In this document: piece by piece, positions 26,973 to 37,100 of the stretch | Position numbering within the stretch: position 1 is the stretch's first letter | How the letters are laid out: the number at the start of each line of letters is the position of its first letter | Assembly: GCF_025567285.1 (NCBI RefSeq) | Contig: NZ_JAOQJT010000013.1 | Location: 19,595-83,594 of the forward strand | Length of the DNA: 64,000 nucleotides | From: Coprococcus aceti | Lineage (GTDB): Bacteria; Bacillota; Clostridia; Lachnospirales; Lachnospiraceae | Reading direction: 5' to 3' | The notes under the pieces: model-generated | The model's database searches: none | What the model was told of the DNA's origin: nothing | What the model saw: the letters and a program-made list of their open reading frames with translations, nothing else | Made by a program: the position numbers and the translations under genes

Positions 26973-27010
26973 ACTCCTGGTGTCAGTTATCGCTGGCATC
27001 AGGAGTTTTT
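26973..27010 (+). terminator. Terminator after the aldolase-family gene
   Basis: Stem ACTCCTGGTGTCAG/CTGGCATCAGGAGT, with two G-T pairs and a 6-base loop, followed by TTTTT. Confidence 0.85.
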
Positions 27011-27150
27011 CTTCTATTTTCCCGTCTGTGTGTTATAATCTGATATGTAGTGTCAAAATATGTCGAAAACAAAAAGAGATGTACTTTTGAAGATATATAT
27101 GCAGTGTCAGCGCTGGAAAACAGATAGAAAAAACGGGAGGATGACAGCAT

Positions 27151-28107
27151 ATGAACATAGGAATATTAGGCGCAGGCAAGATTGCCGGCGTTATGGCGGA
27201 CACGATAAACAGGATGACTGATGTGAAACTGTATGCTGTAGGTTCGAGAAGCTGGGAAAAGGCAAATGCATTTGCCAACGAGTTTGCAATAGATAAAGCT
27301 TACGGAAGTTATGAGGAACTGGTCAGTGACGATGCGATAGATCTGGTATACATTGCAACGCCGCATTCGCATCACTATGAGCAAATGAAGCTCTGCATAG
27401 AACATGGAAGAAATGTGCTATGCGAGAAGGCATTTACCTACAATGCTGCACAGGCTGAGGAGATCGCAGATCTGGCAGCGGATAAGAAGGTGTATGTGGC
27501 TGAGGCAATATGGACGAGATATATGCCGTCCAGACAGATGATAAATGAAATTCTTGAATCAGGTGTGATAGGGGAGATCAAGACAATGACCTGCAACCTG
27601 TCCTATCCGATATCAAAGATAGAGCGTCTGATCAGACCTGAGCTGGCAGGAGGTGCCCTTTTAGACGTGGGAGTTTATGGGCTGAACTTCATTGTCATGC
27701 ATATGGGTAAGGAGATCTCAGCTATCGAATCGTCTGTCATGATGCATGAGACCGGGGTAGACGGACAGGAGAGCATAACAGTCAAATACGAAGACGGAAG
27801 GATGGCAGTGACGACCCACAGCATATATGGCAGATCGGACAGAAAAGGAATCTTCTATGGTGAGAAAGGATATATGATAGTCGATAATATAAATAATCCG
27901 CAGGGGATAGATGTGTTCGACTGTGAGGACAGGCTTATCAGACACGTGGATGTGCCGGAACAGATAAGCGGTTATGAGTATGAGATCATGGAGAGTCTGG
28001 ATATGATCAGACAGGGACAGTTCCAGAGTAAATCGATGCCTTTGTCAGAGTCTATATATATGATGAAGCTTATGGATGACATTAGAAAAGGGTGGAATAA
28101 AAAGTGA
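27151..28107 (+). CDS. Gfo/Idh/MocA family oxidoreductase
   Basis: NAD(P)-dependent oxidoreductase, 318 residues. The Rossmann motif GILGAGKIAGVMAD is at the N-terminus, and the family signature VLCEKAFTYN carries the catalytic Lys of the EKP-type motif, with Ala in place of Pro. The substrate is probably a sugar, dihydrodiol or inositol-like compound and cannot be fixed. GGGAGG lies before the ATG. The stop overlaps the plsC start by four bases, so the two genes are translationally coupled. A TATAAT at about 27034 may belong to its promoter. Confidence 0.88.
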   Translation: MNIGILGAGKIAGVMADTINRMTDVKLYAVGSRSWEKANAFANEFAIDKAYGSYEELVSDDAIDLVYIATPHSHHYEQMKLCIEHGRNVLCEKAFTYNAAQAEEIADLAADKKVYVAEAIWTRYMPSRQMINEILESGVIGEIKTMTCNLSYPISKIERLIRPELAGGALLDVGVYGLNFIVMHMGKEISAIESSVMMHETGVDGQESITVKYEDGRMAVTTHSIYGRSDRKGIFYGEKGYMIVDNINNPQGIDVFDCEDRLIRHVDVPEQISGYEYEIMESLDMIRQGQFQSKSMPLSESIYMMKLMDDIRKGWNKK

Positions 28108-28853
28108 TAATTATATATATACTTGGCGGAATCATAGCCATATTTCTGATGTACATACTTTTTCTCTTCGTGTGCAGTCTGTTCGTGAGAACTGACAGGC
28201 AGTATACGGAGGACAGCAGGTTCTACAGGCATCTGCTGTATGGTGCCACCGGATTTGCCATGTGGTTTCTAAGAGTGAAAATGCATGTGACTGGCATGGA
28301 GAAGATTCCAGTGGATGTCAAACCACTCTTTGTGGGAAATCATCTGTCAAATTATGATCCGCTGATAGAATGGCATGTATTTAAGAAGTGGGATGTGGCA
28401 TTTGTATCCAAGCCGGAGAATTTTAAGATACCGATATTCGGCAGGATCATCAGAAGATGCTGCTTTATGCCGATAGACAGATCAGATCCGGGTAAGGCAT
28501 TGTCTACGATCAAGACGGCTACCGAGATTCTCCAGAAGGGAGATATGGCAGTTGGAGTATACCCGGAGGGAACGAGAAACAGACAGGGCGGACTTCTGCC
28601 ATTTCACACGGGTGTTTTCAGGATAGCCCAGAAAGCGCATGCGCCGATAGTCGTCATGGCGATACACGGAACGGAGAATATCTACAGGAATGTGCTGAGG
28701 CGCAGATCTGACGTCTATATAGATGTGGTGGATGTGATACCTGCCGATGAGGTAAAAGCAATGAAGAAGAATGAGATCAGCGACAGGGTGAGACTTGTCC
28801 TTGAGAAAGATGAAAAGGGTAAAAACTATGGGAAAGAAGTACATTTTATATAA
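28104..28853 (+). CDS. plsC: 1-acyl-sn-glycerol-3-phosphate acyltransferase
   Basis: Membrane-bound acyltransferase that adds the second acyl chain during phosphatidic acid synthesis. The 249-residue protein has one N-terminal membrane helix (about residues 2-24), the catalytic HxxxxD motif NHLSNYDPL, and the acceptor-binding YPEGTRNRQGG. The start is GTG, overlapping the upstream stop. The 3' end overlaps the next gene by 26 bases. Coupling with a DAG-kinase-family gene makes a phospholipid role likely. Confidence 0.92.
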   Translation: MIIIYILGGIIAIFLMYILFLFVCSLFVRTDRQYTEDSRFYRHLLYGATGFAMWFLRVKMHVTGMEKIPVDVKPLFVGNHLSNYDPLIEWHVFKKWDVAFVSKPENFKIPIFGRIIRRCCFMPIDRSDPGKALSTIKTATEILQKGDMAVGVYPEGTRNRQGGLLPFHTGVFRIAQKAHAPIVVMAIHGTENIYRNVLRRRSDVYIDVVDVIPADEVKAMKKNEISDRVRLVLEKDEKGKNYGKEVHFI

Positions 28854-29712
28854 TTCACTGGCGGGCAACGGCAAATGTATGTATGACGTGCAGGCACTTG
28901 CAGATACATATCCTGATGCGATACTCAAGAAGATGACAGAGATCGCTTCATATGCGGAGTTCATGGGATCGCTTGCAGAGGATGACGAGGTTATCCTGTG
29001 CGGCGGTGACGGAACGCTGAACATATTTGTGAATGACATAAAGGACATGGATGTGAAGAATACCATCTACTATTATGCCTCCGGAAGCGGCAATGACTTT
29101 GCAAAGGACATAGGACATAACAGTCATGACACTCCGGATTACCAGATAAATCAGTACATACAGCATCTCCCGGAGGTGACGATCAACGGCAAAAAGTGGC
29201 TGTTCATGAACAATGTTGGATTCGGAATAGACGGTTACTGCTGTGAGGAGGGCGACCGCCAGAGGACAAAGAATGAGAAAACTCATAAGAACAAGCCTGT
29301 GAACTACACGGCTATAGCTATCAAAGGCCTGCTCTACGCATTCAAACCGAGAAATGCTGTGGTGAAAGTGGATGGAGTCCGTCATGAATATAAAAATGCC
29401 TGGCTCGTGCCAACCATGAATGGCAGATATTATGGCGGCGGAATGATGGCTACCCCTGGGCAGGACAGACTGAATCCGGAGCATACAGTTTCGGTTATGG
29501 TGTTCCGCGGCAAGGGCAAGCTTGGAACCCTTATGATCTTTCCTTCTATATTCAAGGGAGAGCATGTCAAGTACGAAAAGCATGTTGATATATTCAACGC
29601 AAAAGAGGTTGAGGTTGAATTTGATCGTCCGACACCACTTCAGATAGACGGCGAGACGATACTTGGAGTTACATCATACAAAGTTAAAGCGTGGAGCCTG
29701 GATCAGAAATAA
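28828..29712 (+). CDS. Diacylglycerol kinase family lipid kinase
   Basis: A 294-residue protein of the DagK/YegS/sphingosine kinase fold, which phosphorylates diacylglycerol or a related lipid with ATP. Seen are ILYNSLAGNG at the N-terminus, the nucleotide-binding CGGDGTLNIF and YYASGSGNDFAKD, and a late all-beta domain ending in LQIDGETILG. I chose ATG 28828 (MGKKYILYN), giving a 26-base overlap with plsC; an ATG at 28795 would lengthen the overlap. Phosphatidic acid made here would recycle into the same pool that PlsC fills. Confidence 0.9.
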   Translation: MGKKYILYNSLAGNGKCMYDVQALADTYPDAILKKMTEIASYAEFMGSLAEDDEVILCGGDGTLNIFVNDIKDMDVKNTIYYYASGSGNDFAKDIGHNSHDTPDYQINQYIQHLPEVTINGKKWLFMNNVGFGIDGYCCEEGDRQRTKNEKTHKNKPVNYTAIAIKGLLYAFKPRNAVVKVDGVRHEYKNAWLVPTMNGRYYGGGMMATPGQDRLNPEHTVSVMVFRGKGKLGTLMIFPSIFKGEHVKYEKHVDIFNAKEVEVEFDRPTPLQIDGETILGVTSYKVKAWSLDQK

Positions 29713-29752
29713 AAAAGTTTTGAAAATACGAATAATATAAAGTTCAAAAAAC

Positions 29753-29780
29753 TTGCAAATATGCTGACGTCATTTATACT
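29753..29780 (+). promoter_or_regulatory. Promoter of the flavin-binding protein gene
   Basis: TTGCAA, 16 bases, TATACT, 37 bases before the ATG at 29818. Confidence 0.6.
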
Positions 29781-29817
29781 ATTTTAATAGATTGTACGCT
29801 GAAAAAGGAGGTATTGT

Positions 29818-30336
29818 ATGCGGGAGATGCGGAGAAGTGACAGGATGATAACAGATCGTGAAGAGATAGTGGATGTACTTGATTCGTGTAAGGTGTTCCG
29901 GATGGCGGTTCACGATGAAGAGGGAATGTACATAGTTCCGCTGAATTTCGGTTATACCTACGAGGAGGGTGTTCTGAAGCTTTATTTCCACTCTGCCGGT
30001 GAGGGCAGGAAGGTGGATGCTCTGGCAGCGGATCCGAAGGTGGCCATAGAGATGGACACAGATCACTATCTGGTTGAGGGACCAAATGCCTGCAGCTTTG
30101 GTTATCTCTACAGCAGTATCATGGGAAATGGCACAGCCAGAAAGCTGACAGATCCTGAGGAAAAGTGCGAGGCACTCAACTGCCTTATGAATCATCAGCT
30201 TGCGAGAAATACCGAGAATATGAGATCGTTTGACAAGGTAGAAAAGAAGAAGTATAACTACTCAGACCAGATGCTGGTAGCGGTAAATGTGTATGAGATA
30301 GTTGTGGAAAATTTTACGTGTAAGTCAAGGCGATAA
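29818..30336 (+). CDS. Pyridoxamine 5'-phosphate oxidase-fold flavoprotein (Nim-like)
   Basis: A 172-residue split-barrel protein related to pyridoxamine phosphate oxidases and the nitroimidazole reductases (Nim). The pattern fits that branch: REMRRSDRMITDREEIVDVL at the N-terminus, MAVHDEEGMYIVPLNFGY, LYFHSAGEGRKVDAL and the Cys-containing GPNACSFGYLYSSIMGNG. It should bind FMN or heme. Actual nitroimidazole reduction is not implied. AAAGGAGG precedes the ATG. It has its own promoter. Confidence 0.85.
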   Translation: MREMRRSDRMITDREEIVDVLDSCKVFRMAVHDEEGMYIVPLNFGYTYEEGVLKLYFHSAGEGRKVDALAADPKVAIEMDTDHYLVEGPNACSFGYLYSSIMGNGTARKLTDPEEKCEALNCLMNHQLARNTENMRSFDKVEKKKYNYSDQMLVAVNVYEIVVENFTCKSRR

Positions 30337-30376
30337 GTATATGGAATCTATGCAATTGCCATTGTGGTTTAAGGAA

Positions 30377-30405
30377 TTGACGTAAAACATAATACAAATT
30401 ATAAT
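30377..30405 (+). promoter_or_regulatory. Strong promoter of gltX
   Basis: TTGACG, 17 bases, TATAAT, 77 bases before the gltX start. No T-box is visible in the short leader. Confidence 0.75.
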
Positions 30406-30481
30406 CAGACAGGATATAATGAAGCGATCATCAAGCAGACTCTTGATGATAAGTGATATAGCAGAAAGGTGAAAACAGAAG

Positions 30482-32158
30482 ATGGATTACAACAAATTAG
30501 CGGATTTGATATTTGCAGATATAACAGATACAGTGGATGACCTTGAGAAGAGATTTCCGGAGAGAGATCTTCCAGAGGGAGCAAGGGTAACAAGATTTGC
30601 GCCAAGCCCTACAGGATACATGCACATCGGTGGACTGTATGCAGCCATGATCTCAAGAAAGCTTGCAAAGCAGAGTGGCGGCGTGTTCTACCTCAGAATA
30701 GAGGACACTGACAGAAAGAGAGAGCTTGAGGACGGTGTAAATGAGATCATCAATTCGCTGAAGAAGTTTGACCTTGGATTTGACGAGGGACCATTTGAGG
30801 GCGGTGAGACTATATATGGTCCATATAAGCAGAGTGAGAGAAAAGAGATATATCAGACATGTGTCAAGAAGCTTATGCAGGAGGGATATGCATATCCTGA
30901 CTTCACAACAGCCGAGGAACTTGACGAGATCAGGGCAAAGCAGGAGGCTGCAAAGGTTGACATAGGATATTACGGCGAGTATGCAGTAGGAAGAAATCTG
31001 ACATACGAGCAGATAGAGGAGAAGCTTGCAGCGGGCGAGCCATATGTTGTGAGACTCAAGAGTCCGGGCGAGGCAGGAAAGACTGTTATCTACAGCGATC
31101 CTATCAGGGGCAAGATTGAGATGCCTGAGAATATCATGGATGTGGTACTTCTGAAGTCAGACGGAATACCTACATACCATTTTGCACATGCAGTTGACGA
31201 TCATTTCATGAGGACAAATCTTGTCATCAGAGGTGACGAGTGGCTTGCATCATATCCACTTCACAAGCAGCTCTTTGATCTGTGTGGATTTGCGCTTCCA
31301 AAGTATGCGCACATCGCACCTATCATGAAGCTTGAGGTTACAGTGGACGAGGAGGGCGAGCACCAGAGAAAGAGAAAGCTCAGCAAGAGAAAGGACCCGG
31401 AGGCTGCGGTTGGCTTCTATGCAGAGCAGGGATTCCCATCAGTCAGCGTGCTTGAGTACCTTATGACAATAGCAAACTCCAACTACGAAGAGTGGCATGC
31501 AGCACATGCAGACAAGACAATAGACGACTTTACATTATCACTCAAGAAGATGCCTGTCAGCGGCGCACTTTTTGACATGGTGAAGCTTAATGATGTCAGC
31601 AAGGAGATGATCTCAAAGCTCACAGCCGAGGAGTGTTACGACCTCATCATGGAGTGGGCAAAGGAGCATGACGAGAACATATACACATTTGGCACACAGG
31701 ATAAGGACGGCTTCATGAAGACCATCAATCTGTGGAAGATGTCAGGCAAGAAGGTCCGCAAGGATGTCGGCAAATGGTCAGATCTGCGCGCTATGTTTGG
31801 TTATCTGTACACTCCCGAGGACGAGTTGGATCTCCAGTATGAGATAGACGAGAAGTACACACCGGAGATGATCACAGAGGTTATCGAGGAGTACAAGAAG
31901 GATCTCTTCCTTGACTCAGAAGACTGGTTCTCAAGCATGAAGGTCATGGGCGAGAAGATCGGCTACTGTCCAAATGTCAAGGAGTACAAGCAGAATCCTG
32001 ACGGATACAAGGGTAGCATCACAGATGTATGTACTATAGTCAGAGTTGCCATCACAGGCAAGCAGAACTCACCTGACCTGTTCACGATCATGAACGTGAT
32101 CGGAAAAGACAAGACCATGGGCAGACTGGACAAGTTCCTTGCGTGGGTGAATAGATAG
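30482..32158 (+). CDS. gltX: Glutamyl-tRNA synthetase
   Basis: Class I synthetase that charges tRNA-Glu. The 558-residue protein has the HIGH-type motif PTGYMHIGGL, the KMSKS-type motif RKLSKRKDPEA and the expected C-terminal anticodon-binding domain. It is longer than the 470-490 residues of the standard bacterial enzyme, because of insertions in the body and the C-terminal half (for example TFGTQDKDGFMKTINLW), a form I associate with Clostridia. Whether it also charges tRNA-Gln cannot be decided here. The start follows AAAGG. Confidence 0.93.
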   Translation: MDYNKLADLIFADITDTVDDLEKRFPERDLPEGARVTRFAPSPTGYMHIGGLYAAMISRKLAKQSGGVFYLRIEDTDRKRELEDGVNEIINSLKKFDLGFDEGPFEGGETIYGPYKQSERKEIYQTCVKKLMQEGYAYPDFTTAEELDEIRAKQEAAKVDIGYYGEYAVGRNLTYEQIEEKLAAGEPYVVRLKSPGEAGKTVIYSDPIRGKIEMPENIMDVVLLKSDGIPTYHFAHAVDDHFMRTNLVIRGDEWLASYPLHKQLFDLCGFALPKYAHIAPIMKLEVTVDEEGEHQRKRKLSKRKDPEAAVGFYAEQGFPSVSVLEYLMTIANSNYEEWHAAHADKTIDDFTLSLKKMPVSGALFDMVKLNDVSKEMISKLTAEECYDLIMEWAKEHDENIYTFGTQDKDGFMKTINLWKMSGKKVRKDVGKWSDLRAMFGYLYTPEDELDLQYEIDEKYTPEMITEVIEEYKKDLFLDSEDWFSSMKVMGEKIGYCPNVKEYKQNPDGYKGSITDVCTIVRVAITGKQNSPDLFTIMNVIGKDKTMGRLDKFLAWVNR

Positions 32159-32163
32159 GATGT

Positions 32164-32363
32164 ATCAATTGGATGTGCACATTAAGTTGACATAGTCTGT
32201 ATCGTGTTTGACATAACCATGCAGGAGCGCTCCCGCTCAACTCAGGCTGCAGCGGCACTAGCGCTCGCAGGCTCACTGAGAGCCGGCGCCTTCGTATGTC
32301 CTGCATCAGTTAATGTCAAAACGATTACAGATTGTACTATATACTTGTGCACATCCAATTGAT
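32164..32363. repeat. Structured intergenic element, copy 1
   Basis: About 200 bases between gltX and argJ. The two ends are long imperfect inverted arms (32164-32226 and 32300-32363): the outer 18 bases ATCAATTGGATGTGCACA are perfectly repeated, and TCTGTA-TCGT-TTTGACAT and ATGCAGG pair again further in. The GC-rich core (32227-32299) holds CGCTCCCGCT and CTGCAGCGG. On the complementary strand the core matches copies at 47.2 and 56.6 kb. No open frame. It looks like a mobile or structured non-coding element; class unknown. Confidence 0.75.
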
Positions 32364-32403
32364 GAAGATTGGTTAAAATATATTTAGAAGGGATTGGATT
32401 ACT

Positions 32404-33648
32404 ATGAACAAGAAGATATATGACGGTTATACATATGTAGACGGTGGCGTGTGTGCGGCCAAGGGTTTCACGGCAAATGGACTTAACTGTGGACTGAACC
32501 CTGATAAGAACAAGAATGATCTCGGAATGGTATTTTCAGAGGTGCCATGTGTGGCAGCAGGCGTGTATACACAGAACAAGGTGAAGGGCGCGCCGGTTAC
32601 AGTTACCAAGGAACACCTGAAGAAATCTGGCAACAAGGCACAGGCAGTCATTGTAAACTCCAAGAATGCCAACACATGCAACGCGGATGGAATAGAGAAG
32701 GCTGAGAAGATATCCCAGCTTGCAGCGGATGCCCTGGGTATAGATGTGAACCTTGTCATCAATGCTTCAACAGGCGTCATCGGACAGATCATCCCTATCG
32801 AGCCATTTGAGGAGCATATGAAAGAACTTGCAGACGGTCTCACAGCAGACGGCAACGACAAGGCGGCAAATGCTATCATGACCACAGACACAGTTGATAA
32901 GCAGGTTGCTGTCCAGTTTGATATAGACGGTGTGACATGTACTTTAGGCGGTATGGCAAAGGGAAGCGGAATGATCCATCCAAATATGGCTACAACGCTT
33001 AACTTCATCACATCAGACATAGCCATCACATCAGAGCTGATCCAGAAGGCGCTCTCAGAGATCGTAAAGGTTACATACAACTGCCTCTCCGTAGACGGAG
33101 ATCAGTCCACAAATGATACCCTGACAGTCATGGCAAATGGCCTTGCTGGCAACAAGCTCATCGACACGGAGAACGAAGCTTATGAGAAGTTCAAGAAGGC
33201 CCTCTATATAGTTATGGAGTGCATGACCATGATGCTTGCATCAGACGGTGAGGGAGCAACCAAGATGATCGAGTGTACAGTTGCAGGGGCACCTGACCTT
33301 GACACAGCCATTATCGTGGCAAAGAGCGTTATCCGTTCCCCACTTACAAAGTGTGCTATGTTCGGCGAGGATGCCAACTGGGGACGTATCCTCTGTGCCA
33401 TCGGATATGCGGAGGCAGACTTTGATATAGATAAGGTTGCAGTTGACCTTGAGTCAGAATTTGGCGTAGTTCCTGTATGCCGCAACGGCGCAGGCGTACC
33501 ATTCTCAGAGGAGAAGGCAGCCAAGGTATTGAGCTCAGATGAAATCCACATCAACATAGATCTCGGAATCGGCGATGTTACAGCCAAGGCATGGGGCTGT
33601 GATCTGACATATGATTACGTGAAGATCAATGGGGATTATCGTTCGTAG
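32404..33648 (+). CDS. argJ: Bifunctional ornithine acetyltransferase / N-acetylglutamate synthase
   Basis: Arginine pathway enzyme that moves the acetyl group from N-acetylornithine to glutamate and can also use acetyl-CoA. The 414-residue proenzyme cleaves itself before the nucleophile Thr197 in HPNMATTLNF, giving two subunits. Other conserved parts seen are GVYTQNKVKGAPV, NSKNANTCNADG, MAKGSGMIHPN and EDANWGRI. No other arg gene is in the window. The ATG follows AAGGGA. A convergent terminator lies behind it. Confidence 0.95.
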   Translation: MNKKIYDGYTYVDGGVCAAKGFTANGLNCGLNPDKNKNDLGMVFSEVPCVAAGVYTQNKVKGAPVTVTKEHLKKSGNKAQAVIVNSKNANTCNADGIEKAEKISQLAADALGIDVNLVINASTGVIGQIIPIEPFEEHMKELADGLTADGNDKAANAIMTTDTVDKQVAVQFDIDGVTCTLGGMAKGSGMIHPNMATTLNFITSDIAITSELIQKALSEIVKVTYNCLSVDGDQSTNDTLTVMANGLAGNKLIDTENEAYEKFKKALYIVMECMTMMLASDGEGATKMIECTVAGAPDLDTAIIVAKSVIRSPLTKCAMFGEDANWGRILCAIGYAEADFDIDKVAVDLESEFGVVPVCRNGAGVPFSEEKAAKVLSSDEIHINIDLGIGDVTAKAWGCDLTYDYVKINGDYRS

Positions 33649-33664
33649 GTTTTACTCGTAAATA

Positions 33665-33711
33665 AAAATAAGACACTGATCAAAATGATGTTGGTCAGTG
33701 TCTTATTTTTT
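33665..33711. terminator. Bidirectional terminator between argJ and the XRE gene
   Basis: Stem AATAAGACACTGA.C/GGTCAGTGTCTTATT with A-runs on one side and T-runs on the other, overlapping the last bases of the convergent XRE gene. Confidence 0.9.
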
Positions 33712-33930
33712 TATGGGAAATGGCTGTTTGCAGCTAGAAACACCAGTTATGTAATTCATATCAACGTTGTAATACCTGGCAAGTTCGATAAGACATTCAA
33801 TCGGCATGCGAACTTTGCCTTTTTCGTAGTCAGAATATGTTGTCTGCGCAACATGTATTATATTTGCAACCTGAGTCTGGTTAAGGTCATTATCTTCACG
33901 AAGTGATTTAATTATTTCATAATAATGCAT
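33703..33930 (-). CDS. XRE-family (Cro/CI-type) small regulator
   Basis: A 75-residue protein that is essentially one helix-turn-helix domain (IKSLREDNDLNQTQVANII, then TTYSDYEKGKVRMP) plus a short tail. The start is ATG 33930, six bases after AGGAG; six more residues are possible from 33948. It is divergent from the secreted 1072-residue gene, and a palindrome lies exactly within the promoter of that gene at 33995-34023. It is thus the prime candidate for the repressor of that promoter. The binding itself is inference. Confidence 0.85.
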   Translation of the reverse strand: MHYYEIIKSLREDNDLNQTQVANIIHVAQTTYSDYEKGKVRMPIECLIELARYYNVDMNYITGVSSCKQPFPIKK

Positions 33931-33994
33931 TAGGTACTCCTGAGTCACTGAAAAAATATACTTTTATAAAATATATTACAAATGTTCATTGAAA

Positions 33995-34023
33995 TTGACT
34001 TTTAACGGGCATTCCGTTAAAAT
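33995..34023 (+). promoter_or_regulatory. Promoter with embedded 9-bp palindrome
   Basis: TTGACT, 17 bases, TAAAAT. The palindrome TTTTAACGG-GCATT-CCGTTAAAA (34000-34022) starts at the last base of the -35 and fills the spacer and most of the -10, so a bound protein would exclude RNA polymerase. Reads towards the secreted protein gene, leaving a leader of about 95 bases. Confidence 0.75.
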
Positions 34024-34127
34024 GAAAAGCAATAGGATATTAGCAAAAGAAAAATGGGGGGATGCACTTGGCAAATAATGAAGATTGTGTTTTTCTTGAG
34101 TAGTTTGTAGGAAGAGGAGGAAAATTT

Positions 34128-37100
34128 ATGAGTATGAATGAAAAGTGGAATAAAGGTATTTCGCTACGGAAAAAAAGATGGATTAGCATGATAATGGCAG
34201 CCGTGATGATTGTTACGTTAGTACCATTTATGCCAGGAAAGAAAGCTGGCAAGGTAGAGGCTGCTGGATATAATATAGCTGCAGCGGTTGCTTATGCAAA
34301 AGAGTGGGGCGGATCAAAAAGAAATCCTGCATACAAAGAGTATGATGGTGATTGCGCAAACTTTGTTTCGCAATGTTTAAAAGCTGGTGGTTTGAATGTA
34401 TATGATACATGGGTTCCTACTTTAAAAGATAAACTGCAAGCAATGGGCTATACGATTATAATGAATCCTACTGCCGATCAGGTAGATGTAGGAGATGTTA
34501 TGTTTTATGATTCTACATACACTGGAGAAATAAATCATACAACGATAATAACAAGTAAAGTGAATGGTGTTCCCAAAATAACAGGCCATACATCAGATGT
34601 GATTGATGGATACTATACAAATGGATCTGCATGTCCGTGGCGATATGGAAATTATACTTGTGCTGCAATATTGCATACAAGTGGGATTTCAGGTGAAATG
34701 ACAACTCCAACGATTACAACAAACAGAGAGTGTTACATAGTTGGAGATAAAATAAATATTACGTGGAATAAAACGAGCAGTCAGAGTGATTTCTTACATT
34801 ATTGGTTAATCATCACCAATACTGATACTGGGGAAGAGTGCTTCGGTGGAGCAACAGGTTCAAACGGAGATGTAAATGCAAATAGTTATCAATTTACAAT
34901 TCCGGAAGAAGGACATTATAGAATTGATATATATGCAATACCTTATAATGATAAAGAGCATCGTCAGAAGAAAGCAGTGAAGACAGTAAGTACATATGGA
35001 TATGATAGTTCGATAGTTAACTTAGGAGATGACTTTTACGCAAATATAATCAATACAGGAAATGGTAAGTGTTTGACCGCTGATAGTGATGACAATGTGA
35101 CAATAAGAACCGCCTCGGGACAGAAAAATCAGCTTTGGCATTTTAGAAAGAGAGAAAGCGGATCATATGAAATAATAAACAATGCTTCTGATAAAGCTCT
35201 TGATGATACTAATTGGGGACAGGAAAATGAAACGAATGTAGGAGTATATACAAGAAATAATACGACTGCGCAAAAGTGGTTTGTGAGAGGAGCAGAAGGT
35301 GCTTATTTTATAAACGCATCATGTGGAGATGCGGTACTTGATATAGATAGCAATGGCTCGGCAGATGGTACAAATGTGTGGTTGTATGAAAAAAATGAGA
35401 GTTCAGCTCAGAAATTCACAATAAAGAAAGTGGCAACAAGCCTTGATACTTGTAATGCTCTCGGTCTGACAACAATACAGGGCGGTTTCCGGTTATCATG
35501 GGATACCGTGTCAGGTGCAACAAAATACGAAGTGTATCGTAAGAAGGCAACGGACAGTGACTATTCTAGAATAGCAGTTGTTTCAGGAGAAGACATAGAT
35601 ACATACGAAGATAAAAATTGTATATCAGGAATAACATATGAGTACAGGGTTAATGCAGCAAATGATTATTGTTTAGGTGCATCAGGTGCCGAATGTCATG
35701 GCTTGTATCTTGATTCTACAAATGCATCACTTGTAAAGTATTCTGCTGATAGTGTAAACATATCATGGGATTCAGTAAGAGGAGCAGATGGATATAATAT
35801 TTATTTGTATAATCAGAATGATGATACATATTCAAAGGTGAAGGATATAGCAAATGGTTCAACAACCTCTTGTGTTATATCTGGTTTAAAACAGAATACT
35901 ACATATACTTATTTGGTAGAAGCATATGGTATATGTACATATGAAAATAAGAACGAAATTTATACTGGATGTAGAAGTAATATCTTGACCATTGCGACAA
36001 AAAGAATATTAAGTAATCTTGCAGTTAAAATGTCTGATTGGGATTTGAGCGGAACGGCATCACAGCCAGTATTACTTGGAAATGATGGTAATGGTGCGGT
36101 AACATATACATATGCACCAGAGGGAAGCGATGTTTTCACAGCAGAATTTCCGACAAAAGCAGGAACATATACTGTAAAGGCAGAGGTAGCAGAGACTGAT
36201 AGATATTGCGCTGGAGTGGCAACATGTACGTTCACAATAACGGATAACAATAGTAAGCCAGCTCCGGTAGTCAAAAAATCATTGGATAACTTAGTATTAA
36301 TACTTGACGATTGGGATATAAGCGAAAATGCATCAACACCAATTTTGACAGGCAATTTGGGCAATGGCGCAGTAACATATAGCTATGCATCAGTTGGAAG
36401 TACAGAGTACACAAGTGCTATACCAACAAAGGCGGGAACATATATAATAAAAGCTGTTGTTGCAGAGACTAATGAATATTATGGTGGAGTTGCAACCTGT
36501 AAGTTTACAATTACAGATAAATATAGTAGTTCACAGCCTGTAACGAAAAAGTCACTCAATAATCTTGTTTTGATGATGGAGGGCTGGCATGTTGGTGATC
36601 GCCCATCTTCTCCAGTTCTTACAGGAAATGATGGAAAGGGTAAAGTTACATATACATATTCTAAAGTAGGAAGTAACAAGTATTCAAATACTGTACCATC
36701 TAATGAAGGAAAGTATATAATTAAGGCATATGTTGCAGAGACAGAGGATTATTATGCAGGTACAGCAACATGTGTTTTTGAGATAACCAAAAAGCCTGTA
36801 GTTAAAAAGACACAGACAATAACAACGAATGCTGCAAATTATACTTTGGTATATGGCGGAAAGTCTGTTACCATAAAGGCAAAGACAAATGGAAATGGAA
36901 AAATATCATACAAGTCTTCTAATAACAATGTAGTTTCGATTGATAAGACTGGAAAAATGATTGTTAAAAATACAGGTAAGGTGACTGTTTCCATTTATGT
37001 AGCAGCGACGTCCGCATATAAGGCCGCAACAAAGAAGGTAACAGTGGTTGTAAAGCCTAAGATACAGGCAATAAAGGGAATCAAATCACAGAAAAAGTCA

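Noticed and set aside
34065..34103. Tiny frame of 13 codons (MHLANNEDC...) in the leader of the secreted protein gene
   Set aside because: A G-run is near the start, but the peptide has no biased composition and no link to the downstream function; chance is likely.
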